From: Streptomyces coelicoflavus | GTDB lineage: Bacteria > Actinomycetota > Actinomycetes > Streptomycetales > Streptomycetaceae | NCBI RefSeq assembly: GCF_003112555.1 | Contig: NZ_BEWB01000002.1 | Location: 744,001 to 808,000, forward strand | Direction: 5' to 3' | Length of the DNA stretch: 64,000 nucleotides | Shown: in pieces, positions 24,947-34,108 of the stretch | Layout of the letters: every line of letters begins with the position of its first letter | How positions within the stretch are numbered: the first letter of the stretch is position 1 | Translations under genes and position numbers: made by a program | The notes under the pieces: generated by a model | Database searches by the model: none | What the model was told of the DNA's origin: nothing | What the model saw: only the letters and a program-made list of their open reading frames with translations

Positions 24947-25627
24947 CTAACCGCGCCTTCGGATCCCCGTGCCGGTTCGCCGCAGGACGCGCAGCGAGTC
25001 GGTCACCGAGACCTCGGTGAACGCGCCGGACTCCAGCGCCCTGAGATAGACGCGGTACGGGGCCTGGCCGGTGAACTCGTCGGCCGGGTCCGGGAAGACG
25101 TCGTGGATGACCAGCAGGCCGCCGTCGGCCACGTGCGGGGCCCAGCCCTCGTAGTCGGCGTTCGCGTGCTCGTCGGTGTGGCCGCCGTCGACGAAGACGA
25201 GTCCGAGGGGGGAGTTCCAGAACGCGGCGACCTGCGGGGAGCGGCCGACGAGGGCGACCACGTGCTCCTCCAGACCGGCCCGGTGCAGGATGCGGCGGAA
25301 GGCGGGCAGGGTGTCCATCACGCCCAGCTCCGGGTCGACCGTCTCCGGGTCGTGGTAGTCCCAGCCCGGCTGCTGCTCCTCGCTGCCCCGGTGGTGGTCG
25401 ACCGTGAGCGCGGTGACCCCGGCCCGGCGGGCCGCGTCGGCGAGCAGCACGGTGGAACGCCCGCAGTACGTGCCGACCTCCAGCAGCGGCAGCCCGAGCC
25501 CGCCCGCCTCGACGGCGGCGGCGTACAGCGCGCGGCCCTCGTGCGCGGGCATGAACCCCTTCGCGGCCTCGAAGGCGGCCAGGACGTCGGGGGAGGGGGC
25601 GGGGAGGGAGCCGGGGGCCGCGGTCAT
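24947..25627 (-). CDS. class I SAM-dependent methyltransferase
   Basis: A 226-residue enzyme with motif I PLLEVGTYCGRSTVLLADA, an acidic LTVDHHRGSEEQQ and LVFVDGGHTDEHANADYEGW, which resembles the O-methyltransferase/cephalosporin-hydroxylase-like Methyltransf_24 group. It starts with ATG and is cotranscribed with the amidase downstream (10-base gap). The substrate is unknown. Confidence 0.85.
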   Translation of the reverse strand: MTAAPGSLPAPSPDVLAAFEAAKGFMPAHEGRALYAAAVEAGGLGLPLLEVGTYCGRSTVLLADAARRAGVTALTVDHHRGSEEQQPGWDYHDPETVDPELGVMDTLPAFRRILHRAGLEEHVVALVGRSPQVAAFWNSPLGLVFVDGGHTDEHANADYEGWAPHVADGGLLVIHDVFPDPADEFTGQAPYRVYLRALESGAFTEVSVTDSLRVLRRTGTGIRRRG

Positions 25628-25727
25628 GGGGGCCTTTCGCTGGTCGTACGGGGTGTGCGGCGGCCCATGCTGCCGTACCCCCCGCCGCGCGGTGCGACAG
25701 GGGGTACGGGTCCGGGACGGCAGAGGG

Positions 25728-27485
25728 TCAGGCCGGGACGGTCTCGCCCGGCAGGGACAGGTCCAGGTCGACCGGGCGGTCGCCGCCGTGGGTCGCCGCG
25801 TGGGCGAGCGGGGGGTGGCCCGCGGCGCGGGCGGCCAGGACGTACGGGCCCTGTGCGGGCACGGCGAGGGCGTAGCTGCCGTCGCCCGCGGAGAGGGTCG
25901 CGCCGGCCTGCCGTCCGTGCCGGTCGATCAGCGTGACCTTGGCGCGGGCGACGGGCGCGCCGTCGGCGGCCAGCACCCGGCCGCGGAAGCCGTGCGGCGG
26001 CTGCCCGGCCCCGGCGAGCGCCCGCTCGGCGCGGGCCAGGTTGGCGTCCTCCTCGCTGCTCGCCCGCAGCTGCGAGACCCCGGCCGGGCTGCGGCGCGGG
26101 AGGAAGAAGGCCAGCACCAGGCCGACGGCGACGGCGCCGGCCGCGATGAGGAAGGAGACGCGGAAGCCGTGCATGGTCGGGACGGCGACGCCGCCGACGA
26201 CGTTCGACGTGTTGGCGAGCACCATGCCGATGACGGCGCTCGACACCGACGTACCGATGGACCGCATCAGGGTGTTGAGGCCGTTGGCCGCGCCCGTCTC
26301 CGAGGCCGGGACCGCGCCGATGATCAGCGCGGGCAGGGAGGAGTAGGCGAGGCCGATGCCCGCGCCGATCAGCACCGAGGTGACGACGGTCTGCCAGGCG
26401 GCGTTCATCAGGCCGAGACCGCCGGCGTAACCGACACCGATGATCAGCAGGCCGATGATGAGGGTGGTGCGGGGGCCGTAGCGGGCGGACAGGCGGGCGT
26501 AGACCGGCGCGGTGAACATCATCGTCAGGCCCAGCGGGGCCACGCACAGGCCCGCGACGACCATCGACTGCCCGAGGCCGTAGCCGGTCTCGGAGGGCAA
26601 CTGGAGCAGCTGCGGCAGGACGAGGGAGATGACGAAGAAGGAGACGCCGACCATGATCGAGGCGAGGTTGGTGAGCAGGACCTCACGGCGGGCCGTGGTG
26701 CGCAGGTCGACCAGCGGGGCCGCGACGCGCAGCTCCATCAGACCCCACAGGAGCAGCACCACGACGGCGGCGGCGAACAGGCCGAGCGTGGTCGGTGACG
26801 ACCAGCCCCAGTCGCTGCCCTTGCTGACCGGCAGCAGGAAGAGGATCAGGCCGGCGGACAGACCCAGCGCGCCCGGCAGGTCGAAGGTGCCCTTGGCGCG
26901 CAGCGGGGACTCCGGCACGACCAGCAGGGTCAGCGCGATGGACAGGACACCGAGGCCGGCGGCGCCGAAGTAGAGGGCGTGCCAGTCGGTGTTCTGCGCG
27001 ACCAGGGCCGCGGCGGGCAGCGCCAGGCCGCCGCCGACGCCGATCGAGGAGCTCATCAGCGCCATCGCCGAGCCGAGCCGCTCACGGGGCAGCATGTCGC
27101 GCATCAGACCGATGCCGAGGGGTATCGCGCCCATCGCGAAGCCCTGGAGGGTGCGGCCCACGATCATCGGGACCAGGGCGTCGGTGAGCGCGCTGAGCAG
27201 CGCGCCCACGACCATCACCGACAGGCTGGCGATCAGCATGCGGCGCTTGCCGAACAGGTCGCCGAGCCGGCCCATGATCGGCGTGGCCACGGCTCCGGAC
27301 AGGAGCGTGGAGGTCAGGACCCAGGTGGCGTTGCTGGGTGAGGTGTCGAGAAGTCGGGGCAGGTCCTTGATGACCGGGACCAGCAGGGTCTGCATCACCG
27401 CGACGACGATGCCCGCGAACGCGAGCACCGGGACGGTGGCCCTGCTCGCTTGCCGCACGGGCTCGTCGGTCGTCGTGTGGGACAT
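25728..27485 (-). CDS. 14-helix MFS transporter (DHA2) fused to a carboxypeptidase-regulatory-like domain
   Basis: A 585-residue exporter of the EmrB/QacA type. Helices occupy residues about 18-475 and the motif-A loop is GRLGDLFGKRRML. After a charged linker (480-500) the C-terminal 85 residues (HGFRGRVLAADGAPVARAKV, then GDGSYALAVPAQGPYVLAAR) form a CarboxypepD_reg-like beta-sandwich, which is unusual on an MFS protein. It is divergent from a second DHA2-type MFS gene across a 239-base gap. Substrates are unknown. Confidence 0.9.
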   Translation of the reverse strand: MSHTTTDEPVRQASRATVPVLAFAGIVVAVMQTLLVPVIKDLPRLLDTSPSNATWVLTSTLLSGAVATPIMGRLGDLFGKRRMLIASLSVMVVGALLSALTDALVPMIVGRTLQGFAMGAIPLGIGLMRDMLPRERLGSAMALMSSSIGVGGGLALPAAALVAQNTDWHALYFGAAGLGVLSIALTLLVVPESPLRAKGTFDLPGALGLSAGLILFLLPVSKGSDWGWSSPTTLGLFAAAVVVLLLWGLMELRVAAPLVDLRTTARREVLLTNLASIMVGVSFFVISLVLPQLLQLPSETGYGLGQSMVVAGLCVAPLGLTMMFTAPVYARLSARYGPRTTLIIGLLIIGVGYAGGLGLMNAAWQTVVTSVLIGAGIGLAYSSLPALIIGAVPASETGAANGLNTLMRSIGTSVSSAVIGMVLANTSNVVGGVAVPTMHGFRVSFLIAAGAVAVGLVLAFFLPRRSPAGVSQLRASSEEDANLARAERALAGAGQPPHGFRGRVLAADGAPVARAKVTLIDRHGRQAGATLSAGDGSYALAVPAQGPYVLAARAAGHPPLAHAATHGGDRPVDLDLSLPGETVPA

Positions 27486-27724
27486 GGGGTGGGGCCTCCA
27501 GGCCGGGAGTCGGTGGATGCGCGGATCTTGGGTGTGTGCAGGATGAACCTCGTGCGCCGGGGCAACTATTCCGTTGCTTCGAGTCCCTAACTAATTCTTG
27601 ACCTTCTCTTGGGACCGCGCCTACACGCGGTTCACCGGCCGGTCGCCTACGTCTCGGGTCCTAGGACGGGTCGGCGGCGGGTGCGACCAAAAACCGATGC
27701 AAGGGGCAGAGCGGACTTGAGACC
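27486..27724. other. divergent promoter region between two MFS genes
   Basis: No gene is supported. A possible plus-strand promoter is TTGACC (27599-27604) and TACACG (27623-27628) with an 18-base spacer. The stretch 27565-27605 is markedly more AT-rich than its surroundings and is the likely regulatory core for both genes. No regulator gene is adjacent. Confidence 0.4.
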
Positions 27725-29176
27725 ATGACACCCATGCCCGAAGCCACCGCCCCCGCCGCCGCCACCTCCGCACGCCCCATATCCCCGCGACGCACGCCGC
27801 CGACCTGGCTGGTCGTGGCCATCGCCTGCGCCGGACAGTTCCTGGTCGTGCTCGACGTGTCCGTCGTCAACGTCGCCCTGCCCTCGATGCGGACGGACCT
27901 CGGGCTCAGTGCCCAGGGCCTCCAGTGGGTGGTCAACGCCTACGCCATCGCCTTCGCCGGGTTCATGCTGCTCGGCGGGCGGGCCGGCGACCTGTACGGA
28001 CGCAAGCTGATGTTCCTGGTCGGGCTCGGGCTCTTCACGCTGGCCTCGCTGGGCGGCGGACTCGCCCAGGAGGGCTGGCAGCTGCTGGCGGCGCGGGCCG
28101 TGCAGGGCCTCGGCGCGGCCGTACTCGCCCCCTCGACGCTGACGCTCCTGACCGCCGCGGTGCCGGAGGGCGCGGCCCGGGCCCGCGCGATCGCGACCTG
28201 GACCGCCGTGGGCGCGGGCGGCGGTGCCGCGGGCGGTCTGGTGGGCGGTGTCCTGGTGGACGGGCTGTCCTGGCGCTGGGTGCTGCTGATCAACGTGCCG
28301 GTGGGCGCGGTCGTGCTGGCCGGCGCCCTGCTGTGGCTGACCGAGAGCCGGGGCGGCGAGCGCCGCCGCCTCGACCTGCCGGGCGCGCTGCTGGTGACCG
28401 CCGGGCTCGCCACACTCGCCTACGGCATCTCGCAGACCGAGTCCGAGGGATGGGCCGCGGGCGCGACACTGGTGCCGCTGCTGGCCGGCCTCGCGCTGCT
28501 CGGGCTCTTCCTCCTCGTGGAGGCGCGGACGGCGGCCCCGCTGATGCCCCTCGGCCTGCTGCGGCTGCGGTCGGTGGCGTCGGCGAACGTGGCGATGCTG
28601 GTGTCCGGCTCGTCGATGTTCTCGATGTGGTTCTTCATGACCCTGTACGCGCAGAACGTCCTCGGCTACTCCCCGCTGGAGGCCGGTCTCGCCCTGGTGC
28701 CCAGCTCCCTCGCCGTCATCCTCGGCTCGAAGGCCGCCCCGCGGTTCCTGCCGGTGCTCGGCGCGCGCAACGTGGCCGTGCTCGGCACACTCGTCGCCGC
28801 GGTCGGCTTCGGCTGGCAGTCGACGATGACCGCGGACGGCGGCTATGTGACCGCGATCATGATTCCCGGCGTGCTGATGATGCTGGGCGCGGGCCTGGCC
28901 GCGACCCCGCTGGCCTCGCTCGCCATCTCCGGCGCGGCCCCCGGGGACGCCGGACTGGTCTCCGGGCTGATCAACACCTCCCGGACGATGGGCGGTTCGC
29001 TGGGCCTCGCGGTGATGGCGACGATCGCGGCGTCCCGGTCGGGCGGCGAGGAGCACGCCGGCCCGGTGGCCCTGACGGACGGCTACGCCCTGGTCTTCCG
29101 CACGGCGACGGCGGTCCTGGTCGCGGCGGCCGTACTGATGTGGACGTGGCTGCCGAAGACCCGCACGAGGGACTGA
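27725..29176 (+). CDS. 14-helix MFS drug-type exporter (DHA2, EmrB/QacA family)
   Basis: A 483-residue proton antiporter. The family motif LDVSVVNVALPSM is in helix 1, the motif-A loop is GGRAGDLYGRKL, and motif C (an Ala/Gly-rich stretch, VGAGGGAAGGLVGG) is in helix 5. Fourteen hydrophobic segments can be counted. It is divergent from another MFS gene and followed by a terminator hairpin. It probably exports a hydrophobic or cationic toxic compound; the substrate cannot be read. Confidence 0.92.
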   Translation: MTPMPEATAPAAATSARPISPRRTPPTWLVVAIACAGQFLVVLDVSVVNVALPSMRTDLGLSAQGLQWVVNAYAIAFAGFMLLGGRAGDLYGRKLMFLVGLGLFTLASLGGGLAQEGWQLLAARAVQGLGAAVLAPSTLTLLTAAVPEGAARARAIATWTAVGAGGGAAGGLVGGVLVDGLSWRWVLLINVPVGAVVLAGALLWLTESRGGERRRLDLPGALLVTAGLATLAYGISQTESEGWAAGATLVPLLAGLALLGLFLLVEARTAAPLMPLGLLRLRSVASANVAMLVSGSSMFSMWFFMTLYAQNVLGYSPLEAGLALVPSSLAVILGSKAAPRFLPVLGARNVAVLGTLVAAVGFGWQSTMTADGGYVTAIMIPGVLMMLGAGLAATPLASLAISGAAPGDAGLVSGLINTSRTMGGSLGLAVMATIAASRSGGEEHAGPVALTDGYALVFRTATAVLVAAAVLMWTWLPKTRTRD

Positions 29177-29205
29177 GCGCGCAGAGGTCTGAACGCGCCC
29201 GAAGG

Positions 29206-29229
29206 GGAGCGCCCCGAAGGGGCGCCTCC
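29206..29229 (+). terminator. hairpin terminator after the MFS gene
   Basis: GGAGCGCCCC pairs with GGGGCGCCTCC around a GAA loop with one bulge, 30 bases after the MFS stop. It also faces the end of the convergent response-regulator gene. Confidence 0.7.
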
Positions 29230-29231
29230 TG

Positions 29232-29303
29232 AGGGGCGCGGGGCTGCATCCATTTGCGGCTCCGCCGCGGGGCGCGAGCAACCCCCACCGGCCCGCGGCC
29301 GAC
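29232..29303. repeat. Streptomyces-type intergenic repeat
   Basis: A 72-base GC-rich element with the core GCGGCTCCGCCGC inside a longer pattern (starts AGGGGCGCGGGGCTGCATC, ends CACCGGCCCGCGGCCGAC). From memory, close relatives occur many times between convergent genes in Streptomyces genomes. It folds into several hairpins and may act as a two-way terminator. The second copy needed to prove repetition is not in this window. Confidence 0.5.
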
Positions 29304-29316
29304 GCACCACCCCAGT

Positions 29317-29949
29317 TCAAACCCACCCCCGCTGCCGAGCCGCGCGCAGCGCCTCCGCCCGGTTGCGCGTCCCCGTCTTGCCGATCGCGGCGGACAGATA
29401 GTTCCGGACGGTCGACTCGGACAGATGCAGCACCGCGGCCACGTCCGCGACCGTCGCCCCGTCCGCCGAGGCCCGCAGCACGTCGCACTCCCGGCCGGTG
29501 AGCGGACTGGGACCCGCACTGAGCGCGGCCGCGGCGAGCGCCGGGTCGACGACCGTCTCCCCGGCCAGCACCCGGCGGATCGCGCCGGCCAGCTCCTCCA
29601 CCGGGCCGTCCTTCACCAGGAAGCCGGCGGCGCCCGCGTCCATGGCCCGCCTGAGGTACCCGGGGCGGCCGAACGTCGTCAGGATCAGCACCCGGCAGCC
29701 GGGCACCCGCTCCCGCAGCTCGGCGGCGGCGTCCAGGCCGCTCAGGCCCGGCAGTTCGATGTCGAGGAGGGCGATGTCGGGGCGGTGCGTCAGCGCGGCG
29801 TCGACGATCTCGTCCCCGGCCGCCACCTGCGCGACCACCTCGATGTCCTCCTCCATCCCGAGCAGCAGCGCGAGCGCGCCCCGCATCATGCCCTGGTCCT
29901 CGGCGAGGAGGACACGGACGGGGTGGGCGCGCGGCGTCTCGTCGGTCAC
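29317..29949 (-). CDS. NarL/FixJ-type response regulator
   Basis: A 210-residue two-component regulator. The receiver domain (about 12-125) has the acidic pocket LLAEDQGM, the phospho-acceptor Asp in IALLDIELPGLSG and the Lys in FLVKDGP. The LuxR-type helix-turn-helix is at about 148-205 (LTGRECDVLRASADGATVAD, LHLSESTVRNYLS). It is the downstream partner of the histidine kinase 42 bases upstream and probably controls the neighbouring ABC-2 exporter. Confidence 0.93.
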   Translation of the reverse strand: MTDETPRAHPVRVLLAEDQGMMRGALALLLGMEEDIEVVAQVAAGDEIVDAALTHRPDIALLDIELPGLSGLDAAAELRERVPGCRVLILTTFGRPGYLRRAMDAGAAGFLVKDGPVEELAGAIRRVLAGETVVDPALAAAALSAGPSPLTGRECDVLRASADGATVADVAAVLHLSESTVRNYLSAAIGKTGTRNRAEALRAARQRGWV

Positions 29950-29991
29950 GGGGGCAAGAGTAGGACGCGGCGCCAGGGGGTGTCGTTTCTC

Positions 29992-31218
29992 CTAGGCCGG
30001 TGCGCCCACCGGCCGTTCCTCCGCCCGCACCGGAAGCTCCGCCGTCACCGAGAAGCCGCCCCGCGGCTCCGCCCCCGCCGTGAGCGAACCGCCCGCCGTG
30101 GCGAGGCGTTCCGTGAGGCCGGTCAGGCCCGTGCCCGGCCCCCGGGTGGGGCCCGCCACGCCCGTGCCGTCGTCCGTGACCGTCAGCCGGACCCGGTCCG
30201 CGCCGCCCCGGACCGCGATCTCGCAGCGGCTCGCCCCGCTGTGCCGTACGACGTTGGTGACCGCCTCCCGCACCACCCACCCCAGCAGCGCCTCGGTCTG
30301 CGGCGGCAGCGGCGGGCCCGTGCGGCGGACCACCGCCTCCACGTCCGCGGCGTCCAGCACCGAACGGGCCCGGTCCAGTTCGGTGCCCAGGCTGCCCTCC
30401 CGGTAGCCGGTGACCGCCTCGCGGATCTCGGTCAGCGCCTGGCGGCCGACCGACTCGATGTCCGTGACCTGGGTCAGCGCGGCGTCCAGGTCCCGGGGTG
30501 CCAGCCGGCGGGCGGCCTCCGACTTGACCACGATCACCGACAGCGTGTGCCCCAGCAGGTCGTGCAGGTCCCGCGAGAACCGCAGCCGCTCCTCCGCCAC
30601 CGCCCGGGTGGCCAGTTCCTCCCGGGCGGCCCGCAGTTGCCGTACGGCGTCGGACAGGCTCAGGATCGCGGCCGTCACCATCGTCGAGAGGAAGGTCCCG
30701 TAGGCGATGTTCAGGCCGTTCCAGCCGTCCTTGACGCCGGCCACGGCACCCGCCACCACCGTCAGCGACCAGCCCCACCGGCCCAGCCACGGGCCGCGCA
30801 GGGCCGCCCCCGCGGCGAGGCCGAGCAGCGGGAAGAACAGCAGCCAGCTGCCGCCGTACGCCAGCGCCAGCGCACAGGTCACCACCGCCATGGCGGCCAG
30901 CGCCAGCCGCGTGTTCAGCGACTCGCGCAAGGTCTTGTGGAACGAGCGGAAGGCGACGTGGATGTAGAGCGAGTTGAAGACGATCAGCCCCGCGCCGCCG
31001 ATCCAGGGGTTGGCGCTGTTCCCCTGGAAGATGTTCGCCAGGCTGCCCAGGCCCATCAGCAGCCACGGCAGCAGGGTGAATCCGGTCGGCGGCGGGCCGA
31101 CGCGCTCCGGCCGTTCGCCGCCCTGGGCCGGTTCGGATTCGGGCTCGGGCTGCCGTGCCAGCTGCCACGCGTCCAGGCGGTGCGAGATCCTGCGCAGCCG
31201 CCCTCGGGTCCCGGTCAT
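29992..31218 (-). CDS. membrane sensor histidine kinase (DesK/NarX-like)
   Basis: A 408-residue kinase with a charged N-terminus, about five membrane helices (residues 48-180), the HisKA_3 dimerisation helix with the phospho-acceptor His in RFSRDLHDLLGHTLSV and an HATPase domain (VREAVTNVVRHSGASRCEI; TVTDDGTGV; GLTGLTERLA). ATG at 31218 is chosen because GGAAGGAAG precedes it. The gene lies between the ABC-2 permease gene and the response regulator on one strand, so ABC exporter and sensor are probably one regulatory unit. Confidence 0.92.
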   Translation of the reverse strand: MTGTRGRLRRISHRLDAWQLARQPEPESEPAQGGERPERVGPPPTGFTLLPWLLMGLGSLANIFQGNSANPWIGGAGLIVFNSLYIHVAFRSFHKTLRESLNTRLALAAMAVVTCALALAYGGSWLLFFPLLGLAAGAALRGPWLGRWGWSLTVVAGAVAGVKDGWNGLNIAYGTFLSTMVTAAILSLSDAVRQLRAAREELATRAVAEERLRFSRDLHDLLGHTLSVIVVKSEAARRLAPRDLDAALTQVTDIESVGRQALTEIREAVTGYREGSLGTELDRARSVLDAADVEAVVRRTGPPLPPQTEALLGWVVREAVTNVVRHSGASRCEIAVRGGADRVRLTVTDDGTGVAGPTRGPGTGLTGLTERLATAGGSLTAGAEPRGGFSVTAELPVRAEERPVGAPA

Positions 31219-31255
31219 GGCTGTCGGCTTCCTTCCGCTCGGGCGCACCGGGCGC

Positions 31256-31984
31256 TCAGTCGTTTCCCGCGCCGCGGCGGTAGGACAGGACGGCGTACGC
31301 ACCGAACGCCAGCAGCCATCCCGCGAGGACGAGGATTCCACCCGCGGGCGGCGCCTGCCCCGTGGCCACCGAAGTGCCCAGCTGCGCGAAGCGGTTGGTC
31401 GGCGTGTACGACGACACCGTGCGCAGCCACTCCGGGAACAGCGCGAGCGGGAACCACAGGCCCCCCAGCACCGCGAGGCCGAGATTGGCCACCATGTTCG
31501 CCACGCCCGTGGTCTGCCCGGTCAGCCGGTAGCCGTTGCCCAGCCCCAGCAGCGTGAAGGGCACCGACCCGAGCCAGAGCAGCAGCGCCAGCGCCGCCCA
31601 CTGCCAGGCGTCCAGCCGTACGCCGTTGATCAGGCCGCCCGCGCCGAGGACCGCCGCGATCGCGGGCAGCACGGTGACCGAGGCGGTCAGGGCGCGGCCC
31701 GCGACCACCTGGTGCGGGGGCATCGGCGTCACCCTCAGCTGCCGCAGCCAGCCGATCGCCCGGTCCTCGGCGACCCCGCCGCCGGTGTTCAGGGCCGAGC
31801 CGACCGCGCCGTACGCGGCCATGCCGACCATCGCGCCCGTCTTCCACTCGCCCGCGTCGCCCCCCAGGTTGGTGAACAGCAGGTACATCAGGACCGGCAT
31901 GGCGACGCCGCCGATGACGAAGCCGGGATCGCGCAGCGTACGGCGCGTCTCCAGCCGCAGGTAGTCGATCGTCCCGCTCTTCAT
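31256..31984 (-). CDS. ABC-2 type exporter permease
   Basis: A 242-residue membrane protein with six hydrophobic segments. It begins with YLRLETRRTLRDPGFVIGG, the usual N-terminal amphipathic helix of ABC-2 permeases. ATG overlaps the ATPase stop (ATGA). It forms a half-exporter with the ATPase encoded upstream; homodimers of such pairs export drugs or lipids. The sensor kinase and regulator follow on the same strand. Confidence 0.9.
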   Translation of the reverse strand: MKSGTIDYLRLETRRTLRDPGFVIGGVAMPVLMYLLFTNLGGDAGEWKTGAMVGMAAYGAVGSALNTGGGVAEDRAIGWLRQLRVTPMPPHQVVAGRALTASVTVLPAIAAVLGAGGLINGVRLDAWQWAALALLLWLGSVPFTLLGLGNGYRLTGQTTGVANMVANLGLAVLGGLWFPLALFPEWLRTVSSYTPTNRFAQLGTSVATGQAPPAGGILVLAGWLLAFGAYAVLSYRRGAGND

Positions 31985-32895
31985 CGCGCGCTCTCCTTCG
32001 TCTTCGTCGTCAGGGCCAGGAACGCGTCGTCGAGGGACGCGGGGGCCACCTCCAGGCCGCGTATCGCGCCGAGTTCCGCGAGGGCGACCACGGTCGCGTC
32101 GGAGTCCTCGCTGCGCAGCAGCGCGCGGTCCCCGCGGATCTCCACCGCGCGCACTCCGGGCAGCAGCTCCAATCCGTCGGCGGGCCGGCCGGCCAGGTCG
32201 ACGGAGACGCGGCTGCCGCCCGCCGCCCGGCGCAGTTCGTCGCCGGTGCCGTCCGCGACGACCCGCCCCCGGTCGACGACCACGATCCGGTCGGCGTGCG
32301 CGTCGGCCTCCTCCAGGTAGTGCGTGGAGAAGAGGACCGTGCTGCCCCGCCGGGCGTAGGCCCGCATCGACTCCCAGAACGCGTGCCGGGCCTCCACGTC
32401 GAGGGCCGCCGTCGGCTCGTCCAGGACCAGCAGGCCGGGGCGGCCGGCCAGCGCGAGGGCGAACCGCACCCGCTGGACCTGCCCGCCGGACAGCCGGTCC
32501 ACCCGCCGACCCGCCAGCGGCGCGATCCCCGCCAGCTCCAGGGCCTGCCCGACCGGCATCGGCGCCGGATAGCGGCCGGCCACGAAGGCGACCAGCTCGC
32601 CCACGGTGACCCGGGGCACCGCCCGCGCCTCCTGGAGCATGGCCCCCACCCGGCCGGCGCGCACGGCACGCTCCGGAGGGCCGCCGAACAGCTCCACCGT
32701 GCCCGCGTCGGGCGGGCACAGGCCGAGCAGCAGCGCGATCGCCGTCGACTTGCCCGCGCCGTTGCGTCCGAGCAGCGCGACGGTCTCACCGCGCCCGATG
32801 CGCAGGTCCACGCCGTCGACGGCGCGGACGTCGCCGTACGCCTTGGCCGCTCCCGTGAAGGAGACGGCGGGGGTGGTGCCCTCTGTCGGTCTCAT
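31981..32895 (-). CDS. ABC exporter ATP-binding protein
   Basis: A 304-residue ATPase of the DrrA type. Walker A GRNGAGKST, signature RLSGGQVQRVRFAL, Walker B GLLVLDEPTAALD and the switch His in LFSTHYLEEAD are all present. The last 80 residues form the small C-terminal domain seen in drug-export ATPases. ATG at 32895 is taken; upstream sequence reads into the intergenic region shared with the divergent MaoC gene. First gene of the ABC / two-component operon. Confidence 0.92.
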   Translation of the reverse strand: MRPTEGTTPAVSFTGAAKAYGDVRAVDGVDLRIGRGETVALLGRNGAGKSTAIALLLGLCPPDAGTVELFGGPPERAVRAGRVGAMLQEARAVPRVTVGELVAFVAGRYPAPMPVGQALELAGIAPLAGRRVDRLSGGQVQRVRFALALAGRPGLLVLDEPTAALDVEARHAFWESMRAYARRGSTVLFSTHYLEEADAHADRIVVVDRGRVVADGTGDELRRAAGGSRVSVDLAGRPADGLELLPGVRAVEIRGDRALLRSEDSDATVVALAELGAIRGLEVAPASLDDAFLALTTKTKESAR

Positions 32896-33046
32896 GCCGA
32901 TGACGTTACGGAGCCGGCGGGGACGCGCGGCAGATGCGGTTGTCCGGAGATCGGCAGGACAAATGTCATGGGTGCCGCTCGTCCCCGCTGTTCCCGTACG
33001 GTGACCGGGAACTGCAGGGACGCATGGGAGACGAGCCGGGAGGGAC

Positions 33047-33958
33047 ATGCCCGTCGACGCAGCCGCGGCGCTCGCCGCCGCGCCCCGGGTCCGGGATATC
33101 GCCTGGGACCACAAGGACGTCCAGCTCTACCACCTCGGCATCGGTGCCGGCCGGCCCGCCACCGGCCCGCGCGAGCTGCGCTACACCCTGGAGTCCCGGC
33201 TGCACGTCCTGCCGAGCTTCGCGACCGTCGCCGGCGGCGGCGTCCCCGGGGTGATCGGCGCGCTGTCCGTGCCCGGCGTCGACGTCGACCTCGCCCACGT
33301 CCTGCACGGCGGGCAGCGGCTGCGGCTGCACCGGCCCGCCGTCCCGGTGCGGGGCCGGGCGAACGCGTCCTCGCGCGTCGTCGCCGTGTACGACAAGGGC
33401 AGCGCGGCCGTACTGGTCCTGCGCACCGAGGTCGCCGACGCGGACGGGCCCCTGTGGACCGACGAGGCCGAGGTGTTCGTACGCGGGGAAGGCGGCTGGG
33501 GCGGCGAGCGGGGCCCGTCCGGACGCCCCTCGCCACCGCCCGCCGAGCCGGCGGACCGCGTCGTCGACCGGGCCGTGCGCGAGGACCAGGCCCTGCTCTA
33601 CCGGCTCTCCGGCGACTGGAACCCCCTGCACGCCGACCCGGAGTTCGCCGCGCGGGCCGGCTTCGAGCGGCCCGTCCTGCACGGGCTGTGCACCTACGGC
33701 GCCGCCCTCAAGGCGGTCGTCGACACGCTGCTGGACGGCGACGTGACCCGGGTGCGCGAGTACCGCACGCGGTTCGCCGGGGTGGTGTACCCGGGGGAGA
33801 CGCTGCGGGTGCGGATGTGGCGGCGGCCCGGGGCGGACGGTGCCGGGGCGGGGGAGACGGGGGAGACGGGGGAGACGTCGGAGGTGCGGGTGGCCGTGAG
33901 CGCCGTCGAGCGCGGTGACGCGCCCGTCCTCGCCGACACGGTCGTCCGGTACCGGTAG
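33047..33958 (+). CDS. double-hotdog MaoC-type enoyl-CoA hydratase
   Basis: A 303-residue hydratase-2. The first hotdog (about 1-150) is non-catalytic; the second holds the signature YRLSGDWNPLHADPEFAA with the catalytic Asp and His, followed by PVLHGLCTYGAALKAV. It adds water to trans-2-enoyl-CoA in fatty-acid or sterol side-chain breakdown. Near residue 270 a GGGGGAGAC nonamer is repeated three times in tandem, giving Gly-Glu-Thr repeats in a surface loop. The gene stands alone, divergent from the ABC operon. Confidence 0.88.
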   Translation: MPVDAAAALAAAPRVRDIAWDHKDVQLYHLGIGAGRPATGPRELRYTLESRLHVLPSFATVAGGGVPGVIGALSVPGVDVDLAHVLHGGQRLRLHRPAVPVRGRANASSRVVAVYDKGSAAVLVLRTEVADADGPLWTDEAEVFVRGEGGWGGERGPSGRPSPPPAEPADRVVDRAVREDQALLYRLSGDWNPLHADPEFAARAGFERPVLHGLCTYGAALKAVVDTLLDGDVTRVREYRTRFAGVVYPGETLRVRMWRRPGADGAGAGETGETGETSEVRVAVSAVERGDAPVLADTVVRYR

Positions 33959-34002
33959 GGGCGGGGAGAAACGGGCGGGACGGTGCCGCGGGGGACGACA
34001 GC

Positions 34003-34034
34003 GGCCCCGCCCGTCGGATGCGACGAACGGGGCC
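34003..34034. terminator. two-way hairpin between convergent genes
   Basis: GGCCCCG and CGGGGCC form the outer stem, and CGTCG/CGACG an inner stem across a two-base bulge. It lies 44 bases after the MaoC stop and 75 bases after the small minus-strand gene. Confidence 0.7.
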
Positions 34035-34052
34035 GGAGCCGCGTGCTTTCGT

Positions 34053-34082
34053 GTGTGCCTGTGCCTGTGCCTGTGCCTGTGT
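34053..34082. repeat. hexanucleotide tandem repeat (GTGCCT)n
   Basis: Four near-perfect GTGCCT units followed by one variant (GTGTCT). It is outside any convincing gene, just downstream of the small 55-codon gene. A length-variable simple repeat is likely. Confidence 0.75.
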
Positions 34083-34108
34083 CTGAGACTTATGCCTCGT
34101 CCGTGGCG

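Noticed and set aside
27647..31168. A 1173-codon minus-strand frame across the MFS and two-component genes
   Set aside because: Low-complexity Gly/Arg/His-rich shadow; the real genes in this interval are in other frames with intact motifs.
34053..34082. Possible CRISPR array from the regular GTGCCT repeats
   Set aside because: Units are six bases with no spacers; it is a simple tandem repeat.
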